The notes: generated from the letters alone by a model not told the origin. Counted from the first letter of the stretch, positions 26,433-34,918 are shown. The stretch is DNA of 62,961 nt from JAQBDA01 sp041301185 (GCA_041301185.1 JBFYSV010000198.1:1-62961), one strand, 5' to 3'. Translations and numbers: made by a program.

Positions 26433-27290
26433 TTAACCGCGTACGGCGCCAAACGTAAGCCCGCGAACCATGAAACGTTGCAGGATCAGAACAAAGAACA
26501 ACATCGGTGCGACGCTAAGTGCCGCCGCCGCTGCAACGGGTCCCCATAATACACCTCGTAAGGTGAAAAAGGACTCTACGCCAACCGTAATGGTCCTGGC
26601 TGCGTCACGCGTCAATATATAAGCAAAGAGAAACTCGTTCCAGGCAAAGATCAGGCAGAAGATGGCCGTGACTGCGATACCCGGCGCTGCCAGCGGTAAA
26701 ACAACCTTTCTTAGAACTTGCAAACGGTTATAGCCATTCAAGCGCGCCGAGTCCTCCAGCTCTGTGGGAATATCCTGGAAAAACGAGACCATCAACCAGA
26801 TGGCAAAAGGCAGGTTGAAGATGGTATAGCTGATCACCAGCGCGGCGCGTTTATCCAGGCCAATCCCCAAGGCTTCGCCAATCGGCGAGGCGCCGATATC
26901 GCGGAAGATCAGGAAAAACGGCAGCACCACGGCGATAGCAGGCATCATCTTGGTCGTCAGGATGAAGAACAAGATATTGCCCATGCCCACGTTGTAGCGG
27001 GCAAAGCTGTAGGCTGCCAGGGATGCCAGAATCACCACGAAAAATGTTGAGAGCAAGGAAACATACAGTGTGTTGCCGATAAACATGGCAAAGTTCGCCT
27101 TGCCCATCGCATAGATATAGTTCTCCAGGGTTGGCGTGAATACAAACCGCGGTGGAGATACCATAATATCGTTTGCCGGCTTGAACGAGGTCACGAGCAG
27201 CCAGGCAATCGGGAACACCGTCCAAAACAGGACGATCAAAATAATCCCGTAGCGCAAAATCTCAAGAGGAGTACTTCGTCTTTCCAACAT
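26433..27290 (-). CDS. carbohydrate ABC transporter permease (MalG-like)
   Basis: 285 residues, six membrane segments, starting MLERRSTPLEILRYGIILIVLFWTVFPIAWLL-like with the first helix at about 12-35. The EAA loop that contacts the ATPase is visible as LEDSARLNGYNRLQVLRKVVLPLAAPGI. It pairs with the permease encoded 14 bases upstream to form the membrane channel of a sugar or polyol importer. Confidence 0.92.
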   Translation of the reverse strand: MLERRSTPLEILRYGIILIVLFWTVFPIAWLLVTSFKPANDIMVSPPRFVFTPTLENYIYAMGKANFAMFIGNTLYVSLLSTFFVVILASLAAYSFARYNVGMGNILFFILTTKMMPAIAVVLPFFLIFRDIGASPIGEALGIGLDKRAALVISYTIFNLPFAIWLMVSFFQDIPTELEDSARLNGYNRLQVLRKVVLPLAAPGIAVTAIFCLIFAWNEFLFAYILTRDAARTITVGVESFFTLRGVLWGPVAAAAALSVAPMLFFVLILQRFMVRGLTFGAVRG

Positions 27291-27304
27291 GTCTAACTAC
27301 CTCC

Positions 27305-28252
27305 TTACTTGGCTGTAGCGCGACCGCCGAACATGTTCAGCAACGGTCGGAGGGCGAATAATGACGCTACGACTACAGCGTATAGGAACAGCAGCGCCAT
27401 GGTCGAGGCATAATCCATGCGGAAGAAGACCAGGCCTTGCCGGTAAAGATAGTAGGTCATGGTCTCCGTCGTCGAGCCAGGACCGCCGCGAGTGAGAACC
27501 GCTACAGCGTCATACAGGCGCAACGCATCGATGGTGCGTAAAATGATCACCAGGAACAAAACCGGCTTAAGCATGGGGAAGGTCAGCTTGCGCAATACCC
27601 GAAAATAAGGCGCGCCATCCAGCTCGGCGGCCTCAAATGGTTCCTTGGGCAACGCTTGCAAGCCAGCCATAACAATCAAAGCCACAAACGGCATCCATAA
27701 CCAGACATCGAACATGATCACCGCCCACAAAGCGACCTTAATATCGCCCAACCAGTTCGGCTGGGGTAGTCCCAACAAACCCAGGAAGTAGTTGTACAGA
27801 CCGAATTGGGTATCGTACAAATACCTCCAGAAGAGACCGGTCACTGCAGGGGCAGTCGCCAGCGGTAAGATCAGCAGGCTGCGGATAAGTCCCTTCGCCA
27901 CGGTCGCGCCATTGATCAGGAAGGCGACAAAGGTGCCCAGGACCACTTCGATGGAAACGGCAAAGAAGGTAAAGAACAACGTGGTACGCACCGACTCCCA
28001 GAAGAACTTATCAAACAGCACAGTGCGATAGTTATCCAGTCCAACGAACCCTTTGATACCGCCGGCTGTGAGATCGGCTAACTGAAAGGAGACATAGATC
28101 GCATAGAATAAAGGATACAGGGCAAAAAAGGCAATGATGATCATCGCCGGCAAGATCAGCAGGACAGAAAACCAGGCATCCGACATCGCCCTGCCTTGCT
28201 TCTTGGGTACAGAACGGGTGTCCTGGGGTGTGCTCATGGAAGTCGACGCCAT
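27305..28252 (-). CDS. carbohydrate ABC transporter permease (MalF-like)
   Basis: About 315 residues. A hydrophilic N-terminus (MASTSMSTPQD) is followed by six membrane segments. The EAA loop reads FEAAELDGAPYFRVLRKLTFPML. The start is the ATG at 28252 with AAGGAG upstream; a longer frame would run into the intergenic hairpin and lacks a binding site. It follows the solute-binding protein gene, separated by a 13-bp perfect hairpin. Confidence 0.92.
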   Translation of the reverse strand: MASTSMSTPQDTRSVPKKQGRAMSDAWFSVLLILPAMIIIAFFALYPLFYAIYVSFQLADLTAGGIKGFVGLDNYRTVLFDKFFWESVRTTLFFTFFAVSIEVVLGTFVAFLINGATVAKGLIRSLLILPLATAPAVTGLFWRYLYDTQFGLYNYFLGLLGLPQPNWLGDIKVALWAVIMFDVWLWMPFVALIVMAGLQALPKEPFEAAELDGAPYFRVLRKLTFPMLKPVLFLVIILRTIDALRLYDAVAVLTRGGPGSTTETMTYYLYRQGLVFFRMDYASTMALLFLYAVVVASLFALRPLLNMFGGRATAK

Positions 28253-28292
28253 AACGCTCTCCTTAGGCAAACAATTCCAATAATGTGATCCT

Positions 28293-28325
28293 GATTGGGA
28301 TGCGCTGTTAATGCGCATCCCAATC
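28293..28325. repeat. perfect 13-bp hairpin between solute-binding protein and permease genes
   Basis: GATTGGGATGCGC (28293-28305) and GCGCATCCCAATC (28313-28325) flank a seven-base loop. There is no T-tract. The position, just after the binding-protein stop, matches the mRNA-stabilising or partial-termination hairpins that let binding proteins be made in excess over permeases. Confidence 0.85.
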
Positions 28326-28345
28326 ATTGTGAACATTACGTGATC

Positions 28346-29788
28346 TTATTTGTTAATGGGGCATGGTCCGCCGCAGATCTTCTCGATCTCGGCTGCCAGA
28401 TCCAGCACTGCCTGCTCGGGGGTCTTCTCACCGGCTGCAGCAGCCTGGAGCATAGGTCCAAGCGTGTTGTAGATCTTGCCGCCGTAAGGTGTGAAGAACA
28501 GGTTTTCCTCGAGATCACTCTGGCTCTCGAAGACCTCTACCAGGGTGGCGAAGTGACCGGTCTTGGGCCATTGTTCTTCTGTAGCCATGGCTGGATCGTT
28601 CAGGATGCTTAAACGCGTGGTGGAACCGCCCTGCATCGAGAAATTCCGCTGGGCTTCCTTGCCGCCCAGGTAAGCAACCCAATCCATTGCTTCCTTGGGG
28701 TGCTTGGACGACGACGAGACGGCTGCCAGGAAGGCACCGACATAACCACGCTTTTCAGGCGCCTCTTGAGGGCACATCCTGGCGCCCGGCACCAGCTCGT
28801 CGGTCATGGCTGCATTCGGCCACTGGTCAAGGAAGAAGCCGGCTGTCTGGGCGATCTGCCCATCCTTCATCTGATTCATCACGCCGTCGTAGGTCACCGT
28901 CAGGGCTGCGGGCGGAGCGAAGGGCAGCAGCTCCTCGACATACCACTTCAACGCCTTGGTGGTGTTTTCTACGTCAAGTGTGCCGTCATCCTTCAGCCAC
29001 TGGCCGCCATAAGCCCAAATGAAGGCCGACAGCTCGTCTTGGATCTCCTGGAAGCGCCCTGCCATCAGGCCGACGCCGTAGAAATCCTTGGTCAGGGCTA
29101 CGCCCTTGAGCATGTCACCGGTCTTGCGGGTGAAGAACTCGGCAACGTCGCGGTGCTCTTCCCAGGTGGTGGGAACTGCCAGGTCGTAACCATACTTTGC
29201 CTTGAAGGCTTCCTGCTCGGTGGGATCCTCGAACAGGTCGCAGCGCCCAAAGTAACCGGCAGTGTAGGTGTAGTACGGCAGGCCCCAGATCTGGCCCTTG
29301 TACTCGGTGGTCAGTTTCCGCATAATGGGAGCGATATCCTCGTAATCGACTTCCGGGTTCTCCTTGAGATAGTCATCCATAGCCAGGAGGAAGCCGTTCT
29401 CAGCAAACTCGGCTTTCTCCATGGCCTCGATGTTGACCACGTCATAGGCGCCGGTCTGTCCGACCAGCTCGATCACCTGCTTGTCATACAGCTGGGCATT
29501 ATCGATGCCGATGATGTTCACGTCAATGCAGTGAGTGGCCTCAAAATCGGCTATGATCGATTCCATGGCATCAGTATAGAAGCCGGCGATGGTTGACCAG
29601 TTGATCTGTACGCGGTCCTCATCTTTACACTCGCCGGTTTCAGCAGCAGGTTCTTCAGCAGCAGGCTCTTCTGCGGCCGGTTGTTCGGCAGCTGGCTGCT
29701 CGGGGGCAGGTGTAGGCTGGGCGCATGATGTGAGTACCAGGGATGCCACCAGCAGAATAAAGATCAAAAGCTTGGTTGCGTGTTTCAT
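28346..29788 (-). CDS. carbohydrate ABC transporter solute-binding lipoprotein
   Basis: 480 residues. The signal sequence ends in LVLTSC (lipobox Cys22). A linker of four PAAE(E/Q) repeats follows (about residues 32-50), then an extracellular-solute-binding family 1 fold (DRVQINWSTIAGF, FEATHCIDVNIIG, YDVVNIEAMEKAEFAENGFLLAMDD, GQIWGLPYYTYTAGYFGR). Two Cys near the C-terminus (ICGGPCP) may form a disulfide. It captures the importer substrate outside the membrane. GGAGGAG precedes the ATG, and its start overlaps the stop of a 47-codon frame upstream. Confidence 0.93.
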   Translation of the reverse strand: MKHATKLLIFILLVASLVLTSCAQPTPAPEQPAAEQPAAEEPAAEEPAAETGECKDEDRVQINWSTIAGFYTDAMESIIADFEATHCIDVNIIGIDNAQLYDKQVIELVGQTGAYDVVNIEAMEKAEFAENGFLLAMDDYLKENPEVDYEDIAPIMRKLTTEYKGQIWGLPYYTYTAGYFGRCDLFEDPTEQEAFKAKYGYDLAVPTTWEEHRDVAEFFTRKTGDMLKGVALTKDFYGVGLMAGRFQEIQDELSAFIWAYGGQWLKDDGTLDVENTTKALKWYVEELLPFAPPAALTVTYDGVMNQMKDGQIAQTAGFFLDQWPNAAMTDELVPGARMCPQEAPEKRGYVGAFLAAVSSSSKHPKEAMDWVAYLGGKEAQRNFSMQGGSTTRLSILNDPAMATEEQWPKTGHFATLVEVFESQSDLEENLFFTPYGGKIYNTLGPMLQAAAAGEKTPEQAVLDLAAEIEKICGGPCPINK

Positions 29789-29928
29789 TTGTTACTCCTC
29801 CAATATGTACTCAGGTTGATTGGAACAAAACTTGGTGTAACTGTGGTGAACTTATTCTTCTCTATGATTATCCTGCGACACGCCTGGGTCACTCGTGTTA
29901 TCGCTTGCCAGGCATCGCTATTTTGCAT
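29785..29928 (-). CDS. small open reading frame (47 residues) coupled to the solute-binding protein
   Basis: It starts MQNSDAWQAITRV and ends STYWRSNK. A strong AAAAGGAGGTG (29935-29945) lies eight bases before the ATG, one of the best binding sites in the window. The stop TGA overlaps the ATG of the solute-binding protein gene. Codons such as ATA and AGG cluster mid-frame (CGC AGG ATA ATC ATA). No membrane segment or known domain. It may be a leader peptide tuning expression of the importer or a real small protein. The remaining gap, 29929-30019, has only a weak promoter-like pair (TTGTCG-N17-TATCAG). Confidence 0.5.
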   Translation of the reverse strand: MQNSDAWQAITRVTQACRRIIIEKNKFTTVTPSFVPINLSTYWRSNK

Positions 29929-30019
29929 GTGAACCACCTCCTTTTCTTTGAAACGAAAGTAGCAGCTGATAGATTCCAATCCAGAGATCGACAACCCTCG
30001 AGGATCGTGTCGATCCGGA

Positions 30020-30976
30020 TCACCGCACCCGGTTGAGGGGCTGCCCACCTTGCAGCGTCTGGATGACATTCTGAGCAGCCATGATTCCCATCCGCTCGAT
30101 GGCCTCCTGGGTGTGCGCCCCAACGTGCGGCGTAACGACAATGTTCTCCAACCCCAACAAGGGGCTGCCCAGGGGAGGCTCCTCGACGAACACGTCCAAA
30201 GCCGCCCCGGCAATCCATTTCTCTTGTAGTGCCTTGTGCAAAGCAGTTTCGTCCAACAGCCCACCGCGGGCCGTGTTGATCAGGTAGGCGGTCGGCTTCA
30301 TCGCGGCCAGCTCAGGTTCTCCGATCATGGCGCGGGTCTCTTCGGTCAGGGCGGCGTGCAAAGATAGAAAATCTGCCGATTGGATCACCTCCTGAAGCGA
30401 AGCTGTCAAACGGACATCCGGTAGACCGATTTGATCTGCCTGGATATACGGGTCGTACACCAGTACTTGCATATCAAAGCCCAGGGCGCGTTTTGCCACT
30501 CCGCGTCCGATCCGGCCATAGCCAATTAGCCCCAGGGTCTTGCCCCAAAGCTCGCTGCCGCTATATCGACCCCATTGTTGCCCGCGTAGCGCCCGGTCAG
30601 CCGGGGGAATGTTGCGGGCGATGGCAATCATTAATCCAATCGCCAGATCGGCAACCGCCTGGTCATTCGTACCCGGGCAGTTGGCAATGACGATCCCTAG
30701 CCGGGAGGCAGCCTGTAAATCGATATGGTCCACGCCGACCCCGTGCATGCTGACGACTTTCAAGCGGGGCGAACTCTCCATTACTCGGGCAGTCATCGGC
30801 ACTACTCCCACGATCGCGCCATCGATGTCTTTAAGCCAGTCCATCAGGCGCTCCTCGGTCATCTCGCCCTTCATATCCGCTTTGATCACCTCAACGCCAG
30901 CCCCCGCCAGCACATCCCACGGTTTTTGGGATGTGCTTCCGAATGATCGGGTTGCTACCAGGACTCTGTCTGCCAT
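30020..30976 (-). CDS. D-2-hydroxyacid dehydrogenase (phosphoglycerate-dehydrogenase-like)
   Basis: 318 residues, NAD-dependent. Rossmann motif LGLIGYGRIGRGVA; catalytic Arg in NTARGGLLDE, Glu in FVEEPP and His in TPHVGAHT. It has no ACT domain, so it is not a full-length regulated SerA. It likely reduces or oxidises a 2-keto/2-hydroxy acid in the sugar-acid pathway. It lies 22 bases after the KDPG aldolase gene. Two paralogues are encoded on the opposite strand at 36.6 and 38.8 kb. Confidence 0.9.
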   Translation of the reverse strand: MADRVLVATRSFGSTSQKPWDVLAGAGVEVIKADMKGEMTEERLMDWLKDIDGAIVGVVPMTARVMESSPRLKVVSMHGVGVDHIDLQAASRLGIVIANCPGTNDQAVADLAIGLMIAIARNIPPADRALRGQQWGRYSGSELWGKTLGLIGYGRIGRGVAKRALGFDMQVLVYDPYIQADQIGLPDVRLTASLQEVIQSADFLSLHAALTEETRAMIGEPELAAMKPTAYLINTARGGLLDETALHKALQEKWIAGAALDVFVEEPPLGSPLLGLENIVVTPHVGAHTQEAIERMGIMAAQNVIQTLQGGQPLNRVR

Positions 30977-30998
30977 AAATCATGCTCTCCGGGTCGAG

Positions 30999-31643
30999 TT
31001 AGCTCGCCTGTTTGACAGCCTGCATCAGCCGTTGCGCTTCTGCGGTGAGTGCAGCAAAATCGCCCCGGGCAACAGCTTGTTTATCCACCAGTTTCCCGCC
31101 CACCCCCAGAGCAGTTGCCCCCGCTTTTAGATATTCAGCGGCGTTATCGGCACTGATGCCGCCGGTGGGCGCCAGGCGCACCTGTGGCAAAGGAGCCAGC
31201 ACAGCTTTCAAATAAGCTGGACCCATGCTATCTGCCGGGAAGAGCTTGACCATATCCGCTCCGGCTTCCCAGGCGGTCAGAATTTCGGTGGGGGTCAGCC
31301 CGCCAGGGATAACCGGCTTGCCATAGCGGCGGCATAGCTGGATGGTTTTCACGTTCAAGGCGGGCGTGACGATAAACTGCGCCCCTGAGAGGATCGCAGC
31401 CCGGGCGGTCTCGGCATCTAGAACGGTGCCAGCGCCCATGATGACCTCATCGCCAAAATAAGCCGAAGCTTGCTTGATCATATCCAGCGCGCCGGGGGTA
31501 GGTACGGTAAATTCAATCGCGGTGACTCCACCGGCTTTCAGCGCCTCGGCAACCTTGATCAGCTGGTCGCCGCTATCCAGACGCACCACCGCCACCACCT
31601 TGCCTGCAATCAACCGTGACAGGATCTCGAAGTGAGAGGGCAT
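30999..31643 (-). CDS. eda: bifunctional KDPG/KHG aldolase family protein
   Basis: 214 residues. A class I aldolase splitting 2-keto-3-deoxy-6-phosphogluconate (or related) into pyruvate and an aldehyde. AVVRLDSGDQ at the N-terminus, IEFTVPTPGAL with the catalytic Glu, GAGTVLD, and the Schiff-base Lys in MVKLFPADSMGP followed by APTGGIS. The start is the ATG at 31643; the open frame continues upstream into the ADC-like gene and was rejected. With the KDG-kinase-like gene at 35.5 kb it completes a phosphorylating lower Entner-Doudoroff branch. Confidence 0.92.
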   Translation of the reverse strand: MPSHFEILSRLIAGKVVAVVRLDSGDQLIKVAEALKAGGVTAIEFTVPTPGALDMIKQASAYFGDEVIMGAGTVLDAETARAAILSGAQFIVTPALNVKTIQLCRRYGKPVIPGGLTPTEILTAWEAGADMVKLFPADSMGPAYLKAVLAPLPQVRLAPTGGISADNAAEYLKAGATALGVGGKLVDKQAVARGDFAALTAEAQRLMQAVKQAS

Positions 31644-31656
31644 AAGCCTACCCGCC

Positions 31657-32382
31657 TTACTTGTAATCGTGAACGACTTTACCCAAAGGCAGGTACAGGT
31701 CGCCCTGACCGAAGAAGCCACCCAGGATGCGCTTGGGCTCCAGCAAGTAGGTGGGGTCGATCTCAGAGCGCTCGTAGACCACCGAAGCGCGCCCACCGAA
31801 GAACTTGCCCTCTTGGGCGGTGAACTCTCCCGGGGTGAGGATCAATTCTCGCAAAGGGGTGCCGCCTTCTTCAGCGCTGGGGATATACTTCAAGGAAAAC
31901 ACTCCCCCAGTGCTCCATGGGATTTCGGACATGGAGGCAACATACTCCGGCACAACCAGGGCCTTGAGAATCTGGTGTCCCAGGCGGTTGACCTGACCGC
32001 GGACTGCCTCTTGCTCGTGGTAGAGACCGATCTCAGCCAGCTTCTTCTGGTAACCCCAGATCTCTCGTCCGGCGGTCAGCGGGAGCGGCGTGTTGACATA
32101 CAGGAATGGCTCATAATCACCTTCGATATCGCCGAACTTGACCTGGACGTAAATCGCCATTTCCTTGAATGCGCCCTGGGTGGTGCCCAGCTCGAACTCA
32201 GAGACCCAGGTAATGACCTTATTCGTACGTGCTTCAAGCGGTTCGGGGATCACCCGTTTCACGTTTTCGATATCCGTCTCATAGACGACCAGCTGGATTC
32301 GCATGTCCTTCCACCACAGAGGTGGTTTTCCATACAGCGGAGAAACAACTGGATTTGTATAGCCCCATTCTTGAACTTTCAT
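31657..32382 (-). CDS. acetoacetate decarboxylase family protein
   Basis: 241 residues. The family's Schiff-base lysines appear in GREIWGYQKKLAEI (Lys113/Lys114), aligned with GYPKK of clostridial Adc. Other family features are VIPEPLEAR and FGDIEGDYEPFLYVN. Relatives outside solvent-forming clostridia act as other decarboxylases, aldolases or dehydratases on 2-keto acids, so acetoacetate is not assured. The start is the ATG at 32382 with GAGGAG upstream. It lies between the aldehyde dehydrogenase and KDPG aldolase genes. Confidence 0.87.
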   Translation of the reverse strand: MKVQEWGYTNPVVSPLYGKPPLWWKDMRIQLVVYETDIENVKRVIPEPLEARTNKVITWVSEFELGTTQGAFKEMAIYVQVKFGDIEGDYEPFLYVNTPLPLTAGREIWGYQKKLAEIGLYHEQEAVRGQVNRLGHQILKALVVPEYVASMSEIPWSTGGVFSLKYIPSAEEGGTPLRELILTPGEFTAQEGKFFGGRASVVYERSEIDPTYLLEPKRILGGFFGQGDLYLPLGKVVHDYK

Positions 32383-32479
32383 GGTTTTTACTCCTCTTAG
32401 TTCGCTCAGGTCGGATGATTTTGGGCAACACTCGCCTGTGTGCTGCCTGCACACACAAGGGAATGGACTTATCCCCGAT

Positions 32480-33931
32480 CTATCCCAGCTCCAGCAGGAT
32501 ATGTTTGACCTGTAAATATTCCTCAATACCATAGTGGGATAGCTCGAGGCCAATTCCACTGTGCTTCCACGCCGGGTAAGGGGCGTATAGAGAGTCCGGA
32601 CTGACCGTATTGATTGCCACTGACCCGGATTCGACACGCTCGCTGAAATTGAAAGCCGTTGCCAGATCACGGGTATACGCGTATGTCACCAGGCCGTACA
32701 CGGTGCTGTTTGCCAGCTCGACCGCTTCATCCAGCCCGCGAAAAGTGCCGATGCCGACGATCGGGCCAAAAGACTCCTCATGCATCACCAGCATATCCCG
32801 GGTGACGTTGGTCAGAACTGCCGGCTCATAGAAATAGCCTTGCTGCAGTTCCGGCTGGCTGGGACGTTTGCCGCCATATAGCAAGCTGGCGCCTTTCTTC
32901 ACCGCGTCTTCGACATGCGCCTGGGTGCGCTGGACGCCCTCTTCATCGATCATCGGGCCCAGATCTAAATTGGGGTTCGCCAGTCCATCGCCCATCGTCA
33001 GGCGGGCGGTCTGCTCAACAAAGCGCCGGATATAGTCGTCAGCGATGTCCGCTTCCACGTAGATCCGGTTGACCGCGTTGCAGATCTGGCCCATGTTGCG
33101 GAAGGAGCGCTTGACACCGTCCACTACAGCCCGGTCGAGGTCGGCGTCCTTGAAAACAACCATCGGGGTATGACCGCCCAGCTCAAGCAGCAGCTTCTTC
33201 AGGTCTGGGGCGGCAGCGCTCATCAGGTGCTTACCGGTCTCGGTCGAGCCGGTGAAAGCAATCATGCGGGTGATGGGATTGGTGAGCAGCTCTTCACCTA
33301 CCTGGCTGGAAGGTCCGGTGATGACATTAACCGCACCGGCAGGCAAGCCGGATTGACCGACAATCGCCGCCACCAGGCCACAAGTCAGTGGCGCCAGGGC
33401 TGGCGGTTTGACCACCACCGTGCAACCGGCTGCCAGGGCTGGGGCCAGCTTCCATGCCATCAAAGAAACAGGGTAGTTCCAGGGGGCAATCGCCGCCACC
33501 ACCCCGATAGGCTGGCGGATCACAAGACTGCGCGCCGTGGCAGATTTGCTCGGAGCAACCTCGCCGGCAATCCGTCGCGCTTCTTCGGCGTAATATTCCA
33601 GGGTATCGATCGTGCCTTTGATTTCTTTGCGGGCATCTCCCAGGGGCTTGCCATGCTCCATCGTCAGGATGCGAGCCAGCTCCTCCTGGCGGGCAGCTAC
33701 TGCAGCCGCCGCTTTTTTCAATCCTTTGGCGCGCTCGTCTGGGGTGGCTTTTCCCCAAACCTTGAAGGCCTTGTCAGCCGCTTCAAGGGCGCGCCGCGTC
33801 TCGGTCCGCCCGGCCTTGGCTGCCCGTCCAATCGGTCGGGTGTCAACCGGATTAACGACCTCAAAGGTCTCGCCAGAGTCGGATGCAACCCATTCGCCAT
33901 TAATGAATAGATTCAGATCAACCAGCTCCAT
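32480..33931 (-). CDS. NAD(P)-dependent aldehyde dehydrogenase (semialdehyde type)
   Basis: 483 residues. Cofactor site PWNYPVSLMAWKLAPAL and FTGSTETGK; catalytic Glu in LLELGGHTP; catalytic Cys in MGQICNAVNR. Overall it resembles succinate-semialdehyde, glycolaldehyde and 2-oxoglutarate-semialdehyde dehydrogenases. In this context oxidation of 2-oxoglutarate semialdehyde or glycolaldehyde is attractive. The start is the ATG at 33931 with AAGGAG upstream. It is the first enzyme gene after iclR. Confidence 0.92.
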   Translation of the reverse strand: MELVDLNLFINGEWVASDSGETFEVVNPVDTRPIGRAAKAGRTETRRALEAADKAFKVWGKATPDERAKGLKKAAAAVAARQEELARILTMEHGKPLGDARKEIKGTIDTLEYYAEEARRIAGEVAPSKSATARSLVIRQPIGVVAAIAPWNYPVSLMAWKLAPALAAGCTVVVKPPALAPLTCGLVAAIVGQSGLPAGAVNVITGPSSQVGEELLTNPITRMIAFTGSTETGKHLMSAAAPDLKKLLLELGGHTPMVVFKDADLDRAVVDGVKRSFRNMGQICNAVNRIYVEADIADDYIRRFVEQTARLTMGDGLANPNLDLGPMIDEEGVQRTQAHVEDAVKKGASLLYGGKRPSQPELQQGYFYEPAVLTNVTRDMLVMHEESFGPIVGIGTFRGLDEAVELANSTVYGLVTYAYTRDLATAFNFSERVESGSVAINTVSPDSLYAPYPAWKHSGIGLELSHYGIEEYLQVKHILLELG

Positions 33932-33954
33932 GATTAGATTCTCCTTACAGAATT

Positions 33955-34782
33955 TCACTGAGGGGTGCGATTAACGGTGGCTAAATCACTCGCCAGATTG
34001 CTGGTAAGACCGCCATCCAGCTCGCCCCGCAGATCGCTGCCCAAACGTTCGGACAGGCTATTGGCAGTTTGTTGCGCCAGCACAGCCAGCTGCCCATCGC
34101 GGTCAGGAGTCATGGTCAATGACCAGCCGCTGATGCTGATGGCAGCAATCGTTTTCCCGGTGTGATCGCGCACCGGGACTGCCACGCAGCGGATGCCGTC
34201 CTCGTTTTCGCTATCATCTATCGCATATCCGCGTGCTCGGATATCGCGTAGGTGATCGTACAGCTTTTCTGGATTGGTGATGGTGTTGGGTGTGCAGGCC
34301 GGCAGCCCTTTGGAGTAAACATAAACCTGCCATTGGCTTTCGTCTTCCTGTGCTAATAAAGCTTTGCCAAGGCCGGTTGAATGCGCAGACATGCGATTTC
34401 CTACTTGAGACGCCATCTTGACAGGCTGGTGACCATCCACTTTGTCAATGTACACCACCTCGAAATTGTCCAGGATCGCCAGGTGAACGGTCTCCCGGGT
34501 CTCTTCCACCAACTGCTCCAAATAGGGTCGCGCAATCGTGCGGATATCGAGGCGGTCGAGGAACTGGGATGCCAGCCAGACTATCCTGGATCCGAGTGCG
34601 TAACGGCCGGTTTCCTGATCTTGCACGACATACCCAAAGGATTCCAGGGTGGTCAGGAAACGATACACGGTGCTCTTATTCATGCCCAAAGATTGGCTGA
34701 TCACACCCAGTTCCTTGGGTGTTTCAGCAGTCGCCATATATTCAAGGATAGCAATCGCTTTGGCAACCGAATAGTTCATCAC
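33955..34782 (-). CDS. IclR family transcriptional regulator
   Basis: 275 residues. The winged HTH is at about 5-60 (KELGVISQSLGMNKSTVYRFLTTLESFGYV). The effector domain follows with LASQFLDRLDIRTIARPYLEQL, HLAILDNFEVVYIDKVDG, SAHSTGLGKALLA and RCVAVPVRDHTGKTIAAISISG. It is followed by an extra C-terminal tail (LRGELDGGLTSNLASDLA). It likely senses a 2-keto-3-deoxy sugar acid or similar and controls both divergent operons. It has its own good promoter and a palindrome just downstream of the -10 box, suggesting autoregulation. Confidence 0.92.
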   Translation of the reverse strand: MMNYSVAKAIAILEYMATAETPKELGVISQSLGMNKSTVYRFLTTLESFGYVVQDQETGRYALGSRIVWLASQFLDRLDIRTIARPYLEQLVEETRETVHLAILDNFEVVYIDKVDGHQPVKMASQVGNRMSAHSTGLGKALLAQEDESQWQVYVYSKGLPACTPNTITNPEKLYDHLRDIRARGYAIDDSENEDGIRCVAVPVRDHTGKTIAAISISGWSLTMTPDRDGQLAVLAQQTANSLSERLGSDLRGELDGGLTSNLASDLATVNRTPQ

Positions 34783-34836
34783 AGTGGATGTTACAAATTG
34801 AATAAACGGGGAAAGTACACGGTTGGGTCGTTTCTC

Positions 34837-34865
34837 ATTTCAAAACGCCGTTTCACATACGAAAT
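34837..34865. promoter_or_regulatory. probable IclR operator (KdgR-like palindrome)
   Basis: AAAC-GCC-GTTT at 34843-34853 is a perfect inverted repeat about an odd centre. The right side continues as GTTTCA and the wider block is bracketed by ATTTC (34837) and GAAAT (34861). As I recall it, the box of KdgR, an IclR-family regulator, is TGAAAC-N3-GTTTCA; the core matches, the left flank does not fully. The position, immediately downstream of the iclR -10, suits repression of iclR and the genes behind it. Confidence 0.6.
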
Positions 34866-34867
34866 AT

Positions 34868-34896
34868 AATATAGCATAATAAATAATCGATGTCAA
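34868..34896 (-). promoter_or_regulatory. iclR operon promoter
   Basis: On the minus strand TTGACA (34891-34896), a 17-base spacer and TATATT (34868-34873). This is a near-consensus sigma-70 promoter about 86 bases before the iclR start. Confidence 0.82.
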
Positions 34897-34899
34897 TAC

Positions 34900-34918
34900 A
34901 TCATCTTGTCATTACCAG
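34900..34918. repeat. 19-bp direct repeat, copy 1 (putative operator)
   Basis: atcatcttgtcattaccag, immediately upstream of the iclR -35 element. It matches copy 2 at 34998 in 18 of 19 positions. Its core CTTGTCATTACCAG is a partial dyad (CTnGTnATnACnAG), with GT and AC spaced as in HutC-type GntR operators. Confidence 0.7.

Noticed and set aside
29785..30264. A 159-residue minus-strand protein in this interval
   Set aside because: The upper part is out of frame over the hydroxyacid dehydrogenase gene. Only the last 47 codons have a binding site and are kept.
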